A DNA stretch of 64,000 nucleotides from Prevotella merdae (GTDB taxonomy: Bacteria > Bacteroidota > Bacteroidia > Bacteroidales > Bacteroidaceae): assembly GCF_900290275.1 (NCBI RefSeq), contig NZ_LT985324.1:559610-623609 (forward strand). Reading direction: 5' to 3'. A program made the translations under genes and the position numbers. The number at the start of each line of letters is the position of its first letter. The stretch's first letter is position 1. The notes beneath the pieces were generated by a model. The model saw nothing but the letters and a program-made list of their open reading frames with translations. It was not told where the DNA came from and made no database searches. This document shows positions 37,511 through 47,231 of this stretch, in pieces.

Positions 37511-39289
37511 TTATCCGTCAATTTCTGACAGTTCGAGCCATCTCATTTCCTTCTCTTCGAGAGCATCCTTTATTTCGGGCAGTCGTTTGCTCTTTTCTGT
37601 AAGCTCGTCTATAGAGAGAGTTCCGCTGCACAAAGCCTCTTCTATCTCTTTTTGTTCTTGTTCGAGTTTGGCGATGTCTTTCTCCAATTGCTCAAACTCG
37701 CACTTCTCCTTGTACGTCTTCTTTCTGCGTTGTTCGCCAACAAACTCGCGTTTCTCCTTCTTTTCTGTGTCTACCAGCTTCTTGTCGTTCTGTGTTTCCT
37801 TTGGCTTAAGCGATTCCCACTCTCTATATTGTGTATAGTTGCCAGGGAAGTCTTTTATCACGCCCTCGCCATTGAACACAAGCAGATGGTCTACAATCTT
37901 GTCCATAAAGAAACGGTCGTGCGACACGATAATAACGCATCCAGGATAGTCTTGCAGATACTCTTCCAGCACCTCAAGTGTCTGTATGTCGAGGTCGTTG
38001 GTAGGCTCGTCAAGCACAAGGAAGTTAGGGTTGCGCATCAAAACTGTGCAAAGGTATAGCTTTCGCTGTTCGCCTCCCGACAGTTTGTACACATAGTCGT
38101 ACTGTTGTTCGGGTGTAAACAGGAAGTGCTGTAACAATTGACCAGCTGTGATATGCTGTCCTCCTCCGTAGTCGATGTATTCGGCAATGTCGGATATCAC
38201 GTCTATCACGCGCTGTTGCTCGTTAAACTTCATTCCGTCTTGTGAGAAATAGCCAAAGCGTACGGTTTCTCCGATGTCGAATCGTCCGCTGTCTGGTTGC
38301 ACTTCACCAAGCAACATCTTGATGAAGGTAGACTTTCCCGTGCCGTTGTTGCCTACAATTCCCATCTTCTCAAAGCGTTGGAAGTTGTAGTAGAAGTCCT
38401 TTAGGATAACTTTCTCGTCGAAGGCTTTAGACACATATTGGCATTCGAATATCTTGGAGCCTATGTACACGTTCTTCGACTTCAGTCGCATCTGTCTTTC
38501 CTCTATGCGCTGTCTTGCCTTGTTCTCAAGGTCGTAGAAAGCCTCTTCTCTGTAACGAGCCTTGTGTCCGCGTGCTTGCGGTTGGCGGCGCATCCATTCA
38601 AGCTCTCGTCTATACAGATTGTTGGCACGCGCAATCTCGGCACGTGTAGCGTCAATACGCTCTTGGCGTTTCTCCATATAATAGCGGAAGTTGCCGTGAT
38701 AGGTATATATGGAGTGGTTGTCAAGTTCGAGAATAATATTGCATACGCGGTCAAGGAAGTAACGGTCGTGCGTTACCATAAGCAATGTCTTGTTGCCACG
38801 AGACAGATAACCCTCAAGCCATTCAATCATCTGTAAGTCAAGATGGTTGGTTGGCTCGTCAAGGATAAGCAAGTCTGGTTCGGTAATCAGTACATTAGCC
38901 AATGCTACACGCTTCTGTTGTCCGCCACTAAGTTGTCCTATAGGCTGACTTAAGTCGGTTATGCGCAACTGTGTCAGCACTTGTTTGGCCTTAAGCACTT
39001 TATCCGGATCGCCGTTGTGATTGAAACAAGCGTCAAGTACCGATTCCTCAGGATCGAACTTAGGCTGTTGCTCAAGGAATCCAACCTTAATATCACGTCG
39101 GAAGATAATGCTGCCACTATCTACACTCTCTTTGCCAGAGAGCAGCGATAGTAGGGTAGACTTGCCCGTTCCGTTCTTTGCTATAAGTCCGACGTGTTGG
39201 CCTTCGCCTATAGAGAAAGAGATGTCCTCAAACAAGACATGCGCGCCGAAACGTTTAGAGACGTTTTGTACGTCGAGTAATGGAGTCAT
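37511..39289 (-). CDS. ABC-F family ATPase (Uup-like)
   Basis: 592 residues with two ABC domains and no membrane part, the mark of ribosome-associated ABC-F proteins. Walker A GLIAKNGTGKSTL near 34 and GIVGNNGTGKSTF near 318; signatures LSGGQQKRVALA near 120 and LSGGEQRKLYLC near 405; linker between domains around 220-285. The C-terminal 110 residues are Lys/Glu-rich coiled coil, as in Uup, which suggests a role in DNA or ribosome structure handling. It follows engB by 3 bp. Confidence 0.9.
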   Translation of the reverse strand: MTPLLDVQNVSKRFGAHVLFEDISFSIGEGQHVGLIAKNGTGKSTLLSLLSGKESVDSGSIIFRRDIKVGFLEQQPKFDPEESVLDACFNHNGDPDKVLKAKQVLTQLRITDLSQPIGQLSGGQQKRVALANVLITEPDLLILDEPTNHLDLQMIEWLEGYLSRGNKTLLMVTHDRYFLDRVCNIILELDNHSIYTYHGNFRYYMEKRQERIDATRAEIARANNLYRRELEWMRRQPQARGHKARYREEAFYDLENKARQRIEERQMRLKSKNVYIGSKIFECQYVSKAFDEKVILKDFYYNFQRFEKMGIVGNNGTGKSTFIKMLLGEVQPDSGRFDIGETVRFGYFSQDGMKFNEQQRVIDVISDIAEYIDYGGGQHITAGQLLQHFLFTPEQQYDYVYKLSGGEQRKLYLCTVLMRNPNFLVLDEPTNDLDIQTLEVLEEYLQDYPGCVIIVSHDRFFMDKIVDHLLVFNGEGVIKDFPGNYTQYREWESLKPKETQNDKKLVDTEKKEKREFVGEQRRKKTYKEKCEFEQLEKDIAKLEQEQKEIEEALCSGTLSIDELTEKSKRLPEIKDALEEKEMRWLELSEIDG

Positions 39290-39292
39290 ATT

Positions 39293-39898
39293 TTATTCCT
39301 GTTCTATGTCCTTCAGAATGTTTTCAATATAGTCGAGCACCTCGTCTCGGCCAGTCTTTTTCTCCGAGCTTGTGATGAAGTAGGGTGGCAGTTCCTCCCA
39401 TTGTTCCTTAAGCGAATTCATCCATTTGGCGGCATTCTGCTTTGCGCGTACGGGGCCAAGTTTGTCGGCTTTAGTGAATATTATAGAGAAAGGAACTTGG
39501 CTTTCGCCTAACCAGTTGATGAAGTCGGTGTCTATCTTCATCGGGTCGTGTCGTATGTCTATCAGCACAAATGTGTTGACAAGCTGCTTGCGTTGCAATA
39601 TATACGACGTAATCATCTGGTCGAGCTTCTTCTGCACAGTCTTCGAGCGCTTGGCAAATCCGTAACCAGGAAGGTCTACAAGATACCAGTCATTATTAAT
39701 GATGAAATGGTTTATAAGCAAAGTCTTGCCAGGTGTCGCAGAGGTTTTTGCCAGACCTTTGTGGTTGCACAGCATATTGATGAGGCTCGACTTGCCAACA
39801 TTTGAGCGGCCGATGAATGCAAACTCGGGCTTGGTGTCCTTAGGGCATTGGCTCACCGTAGCTGATGATATTGTAAATTCTGATTTTGTTATGTTCAT
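39293..39898 (-). CDS. engB: Ribosome biogenesis GTPase YsxC/EngB
   Basis: Essential GTPase in 50S subunit assembly. 201 residues. G1 [14 protein letters not shown] near 31-44, G3 [12 protein letters not shown] near 76, G4 TKAD near 142. Forms a tight pair with the downstream ABC-F gene. A minus-strand TAATTTTG -7-like box at 39959-39966 lies 61 bp upstream. Confidence 0.95.
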   Translation of the reverse strand: MNITKSEFTISSATVSQCPKDTKPEFAFIGRSNVGKSSLINMLCNHKGLAKTSATPGKTLLINHFIINNDWYLVDLPGYGFAKRSKTVQKKLDQMITSYILQRKQLVNTFVLIDIRHDPMKIDTDFINWLGESQVPFSIIFTKADKLGPVRAKQNAAKWMNSLKEQWEELPPYFITSSEKKTGRDEVLDYIENILKDIEQE

Positions 39899-40049
39899 AT
39901 ATATTGTACTATTCTAAATAAAATATGTTTATAAATACGCATAATTAAATAATGTGTACAAAATTACAAAAAAATAATTAGAAAACGGCTTCTACGCACT
40001 TAACCACTACAAACAAATGATGATTTTTATGCTTAAGTGTTAGGTTTTC

Positions 40050-40080
40050 TTGCGTAAGTAGAGAAATAAGAGTATCTTTG
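40050..40080 (+). promoter_or_regulatory. pflB promoter
   Basis: TTG at 40050-40052, 20 bp spacer, TATCTTTG at 40073-40080. Start expected near 40086, leader about 40 nt. Confidence 0.7.
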
Positions 40081-40126
40081 CAAATGATTACACACTAATA
40101 TTAATATATTTAAAACCACAAATTTT

Positions 40127-42367
40127 ATGATTCTTCAAAATTTGCAAAACGATTTCAAAGGTTCTAATTGGAAACGCGAAATCGATGTGCGTGATTTCAT
40201 TCAGGCTAACTATGAGGCATACGATGGCGACGAGAGCTTTCTCGTAGGTCCTACCGAGCGTACTCTTCATCTCTGGGATGTTCTATCGAAGATGTTTGAG
40301 GTGGAGCGCGAGAAGGGTGTATATGATGCCGAGACTAAGATGCCTCAGAGCATCGATACTTATGGAGCTGGATATATAGACAAGGATAGTGAGGTTATTG
40401 TAGGTTTGCAGACCGATGAGCCATTGAAGCGTGGCATATTCCCGAAGGGTGGTATACGTATGGTAGAGAAGGCTTTGAAGTCGTATGGCTACGAGCTTGA
40501 CCCTGCTACAAAGACTATCTTTACTAAGTATCGCAAGACCCACAACGAGGGTGTGTTCTCTGCTTATAACGACGACATAAAGGCTGCACGTCATGCCCAT
40601 ATCATTACAGGTCTGCCCGACGCATACGGACGTGGCCGTATTATCGGCGACTATCGTCGTATTGCTCTTTATGGTACAGCCAACCTTATAGAGGAGAAGA
40701 AGCGTTACTTCAAGCGTATCGATATTCAGGAATTTACCGAGGAGATTGTACGTCATCGCGAGGAGATATCAGAGCAGATACAGGCTCTTAAGCAATTTGA
40801 GCGCATGTGTGCTGCTTACGGATTTGATGTAACACGTCCGGCTACAAATGCTCGCGAGGCTGTACAGTGGACATACTTTGGCTATCTTGGAGCTGTAAAG
40901 GATCAGGATGGTGCAGCTATGTCACTTGGCCGTGTTTGTGCATTCCTTGATGTCTATATTCAGCGTGATTTGAAGAATGGCACTCTTACAGAACAGGAGG
41001 CACAGGAACTTATCGACCAGATGATTATGAAGCTGCGTATTGTACGCTTCCTTCGCACTCCTGAGTACAACGACCTCTTCTCTGGCGACCCAATATGGGC
41101 TACTGCATCTATTGGTGGTATGGGTATCGATGGCCGTTCAATGGTAACAAAGACCGATTATCGTTTCCTCCATACTCTATACAATATGGGTCCTTCGCCT
41201 GAGCCAAACCTTACTGTGCTTTGGAGCGAGCGTTTGCCTGAGTCGTGGAAGAAGTATTGTGCAAAGGTGAGCATCGATACCAGCGCTATTCAGTACGAGA
41301 ACGATGACCTTATGCGTGCCGACCTTGGCGACGACTATGGTATTGCATGCTGTGTTTCACCAATGAAGATTGGCAAGCAGATGCAGTTCTTTGGTGCCCG
41401 TGCCAACCTTGCAAAGTGTATGCTTTATGCTATCAACGGCGGACGTGACGAGATGTCGGGCGAGCAGATTGGTCCTCGCTTTGCTCCTATCACAGGCGAC
41501 TATCTCAGCTACGAGGAGTTTATGCCTAAGTTTGAGCAGATGATGCGCTGGCTTGCCAAGACTTATGTCAACGCTCTGAAGATTATCCACTACATGCACG
41601 ACAAGTATGACTACGAGGCATTCGAGATGTCATTGCATGATGGTGATGTGGAACGTACACGTGCAACTGGTATTGCAGGATTGTCTATCGTAGCCGACTC
41701 TATTGCAGCTATGCAGCATTGCAAGATTCGCATCATTCGTGATGAATCGGGATTGGCAGTTGATTATAAGATAGAGGAGGGCGAATATACTCCGTTTGGC
41801 AACAACTGCGACGAGACAGATGCTATTGCTGTAGATATTACAGAGAAGTTTATGGAGTATCTGCGTCAGCATCGTACCTATCGTGATGCTGTTCCTACAC
41901 AGAGCTTGCTTACCATCACTTCTAACGTAGTGTATGGTCGTAATACAGGTGCTACACCTGACGGTCGTGAGAAAGGTGTTCCGTTTGCTCCAGGTGCTAA
42001 TCCTATGAACGCACGCGACGTTAAGGGTGCTGTTGCTGCACTTGCTTCGGTTGCCAAGCTTCCGTTCCAGCACTCACGCGATGGTATATCTTACACATTC
42101 GCTGTTGCTCCTTCGGCTCTTGGTAAGACTAAGGATATGCAGTCGGCTAACCTCGTGTCGTTGCTCGATGGTTACTTTACACCTACTGGTGGACAGCATA
42201 TCAATGTTAACGTGTTCGACCGTAATCTGCTTCTTGATGCTATGGAGCATCCAGAGAAGTATCCGCAGCTCACTATCCGTGTCAGCGGTTATGCCGTGAA
42301 CTTCGTTAAGCTTACACGCGAACAACAGCTTGACGTATTGTCACGTACAATCAATCAGGGTATGTAA
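40127..42367 (+). CDS. pflB: Pyruvate formate-lyase (formate C-acetyltransferase)
   Basis: Glycyl-radical enzyme converting pyruvate and CoA to acetyl-CoA and formate in anaerobic fermentation. 746 residues. Active-site pair Cys408-Cys409 in GIACCVSPM and the radical glycine at about 721 in RVSGYAVNF are both present, as expected for a true PFL and not another glycyl-radical enzyme. It needs activation by PflA, encoded 4 kb downstream on the same strand but with ettA and a group II intron in between. A hairpin follows at 42398. Confidence 0.97.
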   Translation: MILQNLQNDFKGSNWKREIDVRDFIQANYEAYDGDESFLVGPTERTLHLWDVLSKMFEVEREKGVYDAETKMPQSIDTYGAGYIDKDSEVIVGLQTDEPLKRGIFPKGGIRMVEKALKSYGYELDPATKTIFTKYRKTHNEGVFSAYNDDIKAARHAHIITGLPDAYGRGRIIGDYRRIALYGTANLIEEKKRYFKRIDIQEFTEEIVRHREEISEQIQALKQFERMCAAYGFDVTRPATNAREAVQWTYFGYLGAVKDQDGAAMSLGRVCAFLDVYIQRDLKNGTLTEQEAQELIDQMIMKLRIVRFLRTPEYNDLFSGDPIWATASIGGMGIDGRSMVTKTDYRFLHTLYNMGPSPEPNLTVLWSERLPESWKKYCAKVSIDTSAIQYENDDLMRADLGDDYGIACCVSPMKIGKQMQFFGARANLAKCMLYAINGGRDEMSGEQIGPRFAPITGDYLSYEEFMPKFEQMMRWLAKTYVNALKIIHYMHDKYDYEAFEMSLHDGDVERTRATGIAGLSIVADSIAAMQHCKIRIIRDESGLAVDYKIEEGEYTPFGNNCDETDAIAVDITEKFMEYLRQHRTYRDAVPTQSLLTITSNVVYGRNTGATPDGREKGVPFAPGANPMNARDVKGAVAALASVAKLPFQHSRDGISYTFAVAPSALGKTKDMQSANLVSLLDGYFTPTGGQHINVNVFDRNLLLDAMEHPEKYPQLTIRVSGYAVNFVKLTREQQLDVLSRTINQGM

Positions 42368-42397
42368 ATATATATTCTGTTGAATAAAACATAACAA

Positions 42398-42425
42398 AGC
42401 ACGCAAGTCGCAGGGCTTGTGTGCT
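42398..42425 (+). terminator. Hairpin after pflB
   Basis: AGCACGCAAGTC (42398-42409) pairs with GGCTTGTGTGCT (42414-42425), two G-T pairs, loop GCAG. There is no long T-run; the intron 3' end lies 8 bp further on, so any natural T-run may have been separated by the intron. Confidence 0.55.
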
Positions 42426-42432
42426 GTAAATA

Positions 42433-44354
42433 ATCGAGTAGGAGGAAAACGAAGCAGTTTTCTTCCTACTTTCGTTTTCCGACCTCTCACACCACCGTAC
42501 GTGCGGTTCCGCATACGGCGGTTCCTATTTTGGATACCATTCGAGATACGCCTCCATTAAAGTAGCATACCCTGCGGAGCGTAGTTTATTGTTATCTATC
42601 GCCCTTTTTAGAACAGGGCTGTCAGCTATTCGCCAATAGCCCTTGCGAGTGTTACCCCATTCGTATGCTTGGTATTTATTGATACCGCATCTAATGAGGT
42701 TTGCCACTTTTGTCTTGACTTTCTTCCAAGCTTTCCATATACACATGCGTATTCTACGTCTTAACCATTCGTCTGTTACAAGCAAGAGACGCTTCATATT
42801 GGCAAAGTGATAATAGCCGACCCAACCTCGTATGTATTCTTTCAGCTTCTGCTTTCTCTTGGCATATCCCCATCCATTGCTGCGGTTTGTCAGTTCTTTC
42901 AACCTTGACTTCATCTTGGCTTTGGACTTTGGGTGCACCGTGAGTTGGCATTCGCCTTTCATCACATAAAAGGAGTAGCCGAGGTATTTCACTCCGCGCA
43001 CATACGACACTACGGTCTTTTCCTTGTTGACTTTGAGATATAGAGTATTCTCTATAAATCGGGTTATAGACTCCTTCACTCGCATTGCAGCCCTTTTGGA
43101 CTTGCAGAATATCATCGAGTCATCGGCATAGCGCACAAAGGGGAGTTCTCTGCGTTCAAGTTCCTTGTCCAATTCGTTGAGCATTATGTTACTCAACAAT
43201 GGACTTAGCGGACCGCCTTGGGGAGTTCCTTCCTCGCTCGCTTCAAACAAACCTTTGTTCATTACACCACTTCGGAGATATTTGTGTATAAGACTGACCA
43301 CTCTGCCGTCTTTTATCGTACGGCTGAGGATTTCTATGAGTTTGCTATGGCTCACCGTGTCGAAGAAGCGTTCAAGGTCAAGGTCGACTACATATATGTA
43401 GCCTTCGTTGACTATCCTTCGCGCTCCTCGTAGTGCGTCATGGCATCCTCTTCTCGGACGGAAGCCGTAGCTCGTCTTGGAGAATTGGTTCTCATAGATG
43501 GGAGTCAATACTTGGTTGATGGCTTGTTGCACCAGACGGTCTACTACTGTAGGTATTCCCAACAGGCGCATCTTGCCATTGTCCTTGGGTATTTCTACCC
43601 TTTTTACTGGGTTCGGACGGTAAGAACCGTCCATCAAGGAACGGGTGAGTTCATCCTTATTGGTCAGGAGCCATGGGAACAATTGCTCGCACGACATCTT
43701 GTCGATACCACCACAGCCCTTGTTTCTCATAACTGCTTTGTATGCTCGATTGAGATTTGTGGGACTAAGAATTTGCTCGAAAAGGTGTTCCTTGTCGAAT
43801 GGTACTTCCACGATGTTGTCTTCACACATCCACATGAAGGTCTGCACTCCCCCATACCATTCGGTTTCCGACCTATTTCTTTGGGGGCAGCCATTAACTT
43901 GGGATAATGTTTTCTGCATTCTTTCCTTCATAAGGTATGTTTCAATTACTATCGTTTAATTGTTAGGTTCAGCCCTTCGTGCAACGTTATCGATTGTTGC
44001 ACTACTATGACGTCTGCTGACTTCTCACGGCAAGCTTTACTCCACTTCTTTCGTAAAAACAACTATTTGAAGCGTCCGTGAGACCTCCTCGGATAAGGGC
44101 GTTGTCTTTCCATCTTATACCTACTTCATTTACACCGACCGTTCCGAATAGCTATTGGGCTTTGGTTTGAATAGCAACCTCACCCACGGTCACATGCCTT
44201 ATATGAAGTTTCTGTCCGTTAGGTCAGATGTTTGTCTTGGGCTTCCTTCAGATTTCATCTCGCGATGAACACCCTTGCCTTTGACTATGCAATTCCCGCT
44301 ATTAGGGCTTGCTCGGGACTTTCACCCGTTAGACAATGCTCATGCCGAGCGTAC
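42433..44354 (-). mobile_element. Group IIC intron, complete copy (copy 2)
   Basis: On the minus strand the intron starts GTACGCTCGGCATGAGC at 44354 and ends CTCGAT at 42433, about 1.92 kb. The 5' end carries CTAACGGGTGAAAGTCCCG and the DVI/DV region is the same as copy 1. It is inserted 5 bp behind an intrinsic terminator (44360-44393), the known target choice of class C introns. The maturase gene fills domain IV. The 5' boundary is taken from similarity to known IIC introns (GTGTGCCCGG-type start) and could be off by a few bases. Confidence 0.92.
42525..43931 (-). CDS. ltrA: Group II intron reverse transcriptase/maturase
   Basis: Intron-encoded protein needed for splicing and for copying the intron into new sites. 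468 residues. RT fingers-palm with FSKTSYGFRPRRGCHDAL near 150-167, GTPQGGPLSPLLSNI near 235-249 and the catalytic YADD at 268-271, then the maturase domain (KSRLKELTNRSNGWGYAK). No HNH endonuclease domain follows, as expected for class C. All key residues are present, so it appears active. Its C-terminus is the same as the fragment at 1-95. Confidence 0.96.
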   Translation of the reverse strand: MKERMQKTLSQVNGCPQRNRSETEWYGGVQTFMWMCEDNIVEVPFDKEHLFEQILSPTNLNRAYKAVMRNKGCGGIDKMSCEQLFPWLLTNKDELTRSLMDGSYRPNPVKRVEIPKDNGKMRLLGIPTVVDRLVQQAINQVLTPIYENQFSKTSYGFRPRRGCHDALRGARRIVNEGYIYVVDLDLERFFDTVSHSKLIEILSRTIKDGRVVSLIHKYLRSGVMNKGLFEASEEGTPQGGPLSPLLSNIMLNELDKELERRELPFVRYADDSMIFCKSKRAAMRVKESITRFIENTLYLKVNKEKTVVSYVRGVKYLGYSFYVMKGECQLTVHPKSKAKMKSRLKELTNRSNGWGYAKRKQKLKEYIRGWVGYYHFANMKRLLLVTDEWLRRRIRMCIWKAWKKVKTKVANLIRCGINKYQAYEWGNTRKGYWRIADSPVLKRAIDNNKLRSAGYATLMEAYLEWYPK

Positions 44355-44359
44355 TACAA

Positions 44360-44393
44360 AAAAAGAGGGTGTGTCTTGACACACCCTCTTTTT
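44360..44393. terminator. ettA terminator and intron insertion target
   Basis: Perfect 16-bp arms AAAAAGAGGGTGTGTC and GACACACCCTCTTTTT with a two-base centre; works in either direction, 25 bp after the ettA stop. Same GGTGTGTC core as the hairpins at 22535 and 31541. The group IIC intron begins 5 bp past it. Confidence 0.9.
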
Positions 44394-44417
44394 GTTTTTA
44401 ATATACCAGACGGTCTT

Positions 44418-46115
44418 TTAGTCGTCCATCAGTTTGCGATAGCGTCCCTTCTTTATCTCCTCATTGCCAAGGCGGCGTGCCTTGTTTATTTCGTAGTCGG
44501 AATAGCTGCCCTCAAAGAAGAATACTTCGCCATTGCCCTCGAATGCGAGGATATGGGTACAGATACGGTCGAGGAACCAACGGTCGTGGCTGATAACTAC
44601 AGCACAACCTGCAAATCCTTCAAGACCTTCCTCTAATGCTCGCAATGTGTTTACATCGATGTCGTTAGTAGGCTCGTCGAGCAACAAAACATTGCCTTCT
44701 TGCTTAAGGGCAAGAGCCAATTGCAAACGGTTGCGCTCACCACCAGAAAGAGTCTCGCATAGTTTTGACTGGTCGGTACCGGCAAAGTTGAAACGAGAGA
44801 TGTAAGCACGTGCATTTACATCGCGTCCGCCCATACGTATTGTCTCATTACCCTGAGATATTGTCTCGTAAACCGACTTCTTTGGGTCGATATCCTTATG
44901 CTGCTGGTCTACGTATGCAAGCTTCACAGTCTCGCCAACCTCGAATGTTCCACCGTCAGCTTGTTCAAGACCCATAATCATGCGGAATAGGGTAGTCTTG
45001 CCTGCACCGTTAGGACCTATAACACCTACAATGCCGTTAGGAGGAAGCATGAAGTTGAGGTCGTTGAAGAGCACTTTGTCGCCAAATGCCTTCTTTACAT
45101 GCTGTGCCTCAATAACCTTATTACCAAGACGCGGACCGTTAGGGATGAATATCTCAAGCTTCTCCTCACGTTCCTTCTGTTCCTGACCAAGCATCTGCTC
45201 ATATGCGTTAAGACGTGCCTTACCCTTTGCCTGGCGTGCCTTAGGAGCCATGTGTGCCCATTCAAGCTCGCGCTCAAGAGCCTTGCGGCGCTTAGATGCC
45301 TGCTTCTCTTCCTGCATCATACGTGTGGTCTTCTGCTCAAGCCAAGAAGAATAGTTGCCATGCCAAGGAATTCCCTCGCCACGGTCAAGCTCCAATATCC
45401 ATTCGCTTACATCGTCAAGGAAGTAGCGGTCGTGTGTTACAGCTATAACTGTGCCTTCGTATTGCTGAAGGTGCTGCTCCAACCAGTCTATACTCTCGGC
45501 ATCAAGGTGGTTGGTAGGCTCATCAAGAAGCAATACATCAGGCTTTTGAAGCAATAGACGACACAAAGCTACACGGCGACGCTCGCCACCAGATAGATGT
45601 GTAACAGGCAGATCGCCATTAGGACAACGCAATGCTGCCATAGCACGGTCGAGCTTAGAATCCATATTCCAAGCATCGGTTGCATCTATGATATCCTGCA
45701 CTTCCGATTGACGCTGCATTAGTTTGTCCATCTTGTCGGGGTCGCCATAATACTCCTCAAGACCGAACTTCTCATTAATCTCTTCGTATTCCTTCAGTGC
45801 GTCGTATGCCTGTTGAACGCCTTCCATTACATTCTCCTTAACTGTATTTGACTCGTCAAGAGGAGGGTCCTGAGGCAGATAGCCTACACTGTAGCCAGGA
45901 CTCCAAACAACCTCGCCTTGAGTTGGTTGTTCTATTCCGGCTATTATTTTCATCAATGTCGACTTACCGGCACCATTCAATCCGATGATACCAATCTTTG
46001 CGCCATAGAAGAAGGACAGATAAATATCCTTTAATATCTGTTTACGGTTTTGTGGGATTATTTTCGACACACCCACCATCGAGAAGATAATCTTCTTATC
46101 GTCTACTGTTGCCAT
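44418..46115 (-). CDS. ettA: Energy-dependent translational throttle protein EttA (ABC-F)
   Basis: 565 residues, two ABC domains without membrane segments. Walker A GIIGLNGAGKSTLMK near 37 and GVIGPNGAGKTTLFR near 364; signatures HLSGGERRRVALC near 172 and LSGGERNRLQLAL near 455; Walker B LLLDEPTNHLD and LLLDEPTNDID. The arm insertion and the P-site tRNA linker (about 250-310, MMQEEKQASKRRKALERELE) match EttA. EttA binds the ribosomal E site and controls entry into elongation according to ATP level. A 52-aa gene lies 54 bp upstream. Confidence 0.93.
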   Translation of the reverse strand: MATVDDKKIIFSMVGVSKIIPQNRKQILKDIYLSFFYGAKIGIIGLNGAGKSTLMKIIAGIEQPTQGEVVWSPGYSVGYLPQDPPLDESNTVKENVMEGVQQAYDALKEYEEINEKFGLEEYYGDPDKMDKLMQRQSEVQDIIDATDAWNMDSKLDRAMAALRCPNGDLPVTHLSGGERRRVALCRLLLQKPDVLLLDEPTNHLDAESIDWLEQHLQQYEGTVIAVTHDRYFLDDVSEWILELDRGEGIPWHGNYSSWLEQKTTRMMQEEKQASKRRKALERELEWAHMAPKARQAKGKARLNAYEQMLGQEQKEREEKLEIFIPNGPRLGNKVIEAQHVKKAFGDKVLFNDLNFMLPPNGIVGVIGPNGAGKTTLFRMIMGLEQADGGTFEVGETVKLAYVDQQHKDIDPKKSVYETISQGNETIRMGGRDVNARAYISRFNFAGTDQSKLCETLSGGERNRLQLALALKQEGNVLLLDEPTNDIDVNTLRALEEGLEGFAGCAVVISHDRWFLDRICTHILAFEGNGEVFFFEGSYSDYEINKARRLGNEEIKKGRYRKLMDD

Positions 46116-46169
46116 TTGTGAAATTTTAGGTTGGTATTTTGTTTATAACTTAATTTTCTAATAGTTTAT

Positions 46170-46328
46170 TTAGCATTCTTCTATATAGCCTTTCGTAAAC
46201 ATGTCGTACGACAATGCCTCAAGCTCCTTAAGAGTCATGCGTTCTACAGCATATTCTATCTTGCGTATTAGTTCTTCACGCCTATAGTCGTTGTCGTCAT
46301 TTAGACGGTTGGAATGAAAGTTGCTCAT
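46170..46328 (-). CDS. 52-aa hypothetical protein upstream of ettA
   Basis: ATG at 46328 to TAA at 46170. The protein begins MSNFHSNRLNDDNDYRREEL and continues with amphipathic, charged sequence (IRKIEYAVERMTLKELEALS, YDMFTKGYIEEC) that should form two helices. It has the composition of a real soluble protein. It is read toward ettA with a 54-bp gap, and a TAAATTTG -7-like box lies upstream at 46348-46355, so the two may form an operon. No family recognised. Confidence 0.65.
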   Translation of the reverse strand: MSNFHSNRLNDDNDYRREELIRKIEYAVERMTLKELEALSYDMFTKGYIEEC

Positions 46329-46386
46329 ATATCTATTATTGTTTATGCAAATTTACAAAATAAAAATCAAGAAAGCGTGCAAACAC

Positions 46387-46417
46387 TTGCATATTGTTGT
46401 TTTTGTAGCTAACTTTG
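46387..46417 (+). promoter_or_regulatory. pflA promoter
   Basis: TTG at 46387-46389, 20 bp spacer, TAACTTTG at 46410-46417. Start expected near 46424, only about 5 nt before the pflA ATG at 46429. Confidence 0.65.
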
Positions 46418-46428
46418 TGCAAAAACAG

Positions 46429-47151
46429 ATGATTGGACGTATACATTCTTTTGAGTCGTTCGGTACAGTTGACGGTCCAGGTGTCCGTTTTGTGGTGTTT
46501 ATGCAAGGTTGTCCTTTGCGATGCCAATTTTGTCATAACCCAGATACATGGGACGCCAATGCCAAATGCCAGTACGAATTTACGCCGCAACAATTGCGTG
46601 ACGAGGTAGTGCGTTATCGTTCGTTTATAAAGAGCGGTGGGGTTACTGTTTCGGGTGGCGAACCTTTGATGCAAGCCGATTTTGTGGCAGAATTCTTTCG
46701 CCTTTGTCACGAAGAGGGATTGCACACGGCTCTTGATACAAGTGGCGCATATATATCAGAGCGCATACAAAAGGTGCTTGACAACACCGACCTGGTGCTT
46801 CTTGATATAAAGACTATGGACCCAGAGTTATATCCTCGACTTACTGGTGTTAGTCAAACCAACAACCTTAAGTTTCTTGATATTCTTGAGCAACGCCATA
46901 TTCCAACATGGATACGCCACGTTGTTGTACCTGGTGTTACCGATAATGATGAGTGGCTTGACCGATTGGGCAAGCATGCAGCACAGTATGATTGTGTAGA
47001 GAGAATGGAGATTCTGCCTTATCACACACTTGGAGAATACAAGTACGAGAAGCTTGGACTGCAATACCAACTTGATGGTGTACCGCCGCTTTCTGCCGAT
47101 AGGGCAGCCAAAATAAGAGAACGCCTCTCGGTATATAAGCCTTGTCAATAA
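46429..47151 (+). CDS. pflA: Pyruvate formate-lyase activating enzyme
   Basis: Radical-SAM enzyme that makes the glycyl radical on PflB. 240 residues from the ATG at 46429 (MIGRIHSFESFGTVDGPG); a reading extended upstream to 46321 is rejected because it crosses the promoter and adds no homology. The iron-sulfur ligands are Cys28, Cys32 and Cys35 in GCPLRCQFCHNPDTW (CX3CX2C); the SAM-binding GGVTVSGGEPL lies near 70. Separated from pflB by the intron and ettA. Confidence 0.95.
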   Translation: MIGRIHSFESFGTVDGPGVRFVVFMQGCPLRCQFCHNPDTWDANAKCQYEFTPQQLRDEVVRYRSFIKSGGVTVSGGEPLMQADFVAEFFRLCHEEGLHTALDTSGAYISERIQKVLDNTDLVLLDIKTMDPELYPRLTGVSQTNNLKFLDILEQRHIPTWIRHVVVPGVTDNDEWLDRLGKHAAQYDCVERMEILPYHTLGEYKYEKLGLQYQLDGVPPLSADRAAKIRERLSVYKPCQ

Positions 47152-47160
47152 AAATAATAA

Positions 47161-47202
47161 AAAAAGGATGCAAATATCAAAAGATACTTGCATCCTTTTT
47201 TT
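47161..47202. terminator. Bidirectional terminator between pflA and rpsA
   Basis: AAAAAGGATGCAAATATC (47161-47178) pairs with GATACTTGCATCCTTTTT (47183-47200) with one G-T/A-C mismatch, flanked by A- and T-runs; serves both convergent genes. Confidence 0.9.
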
Positions 47203-47231
47203 ATTATATGTTATGAATTAGTGCGATTTAA

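Noticed and set aside
46321..46428. N-terminal extension of PflA
   Set aside because: It crosses the promoter and the divergent small gene start, and the PflA family begins at MIGRIHSFESFG.
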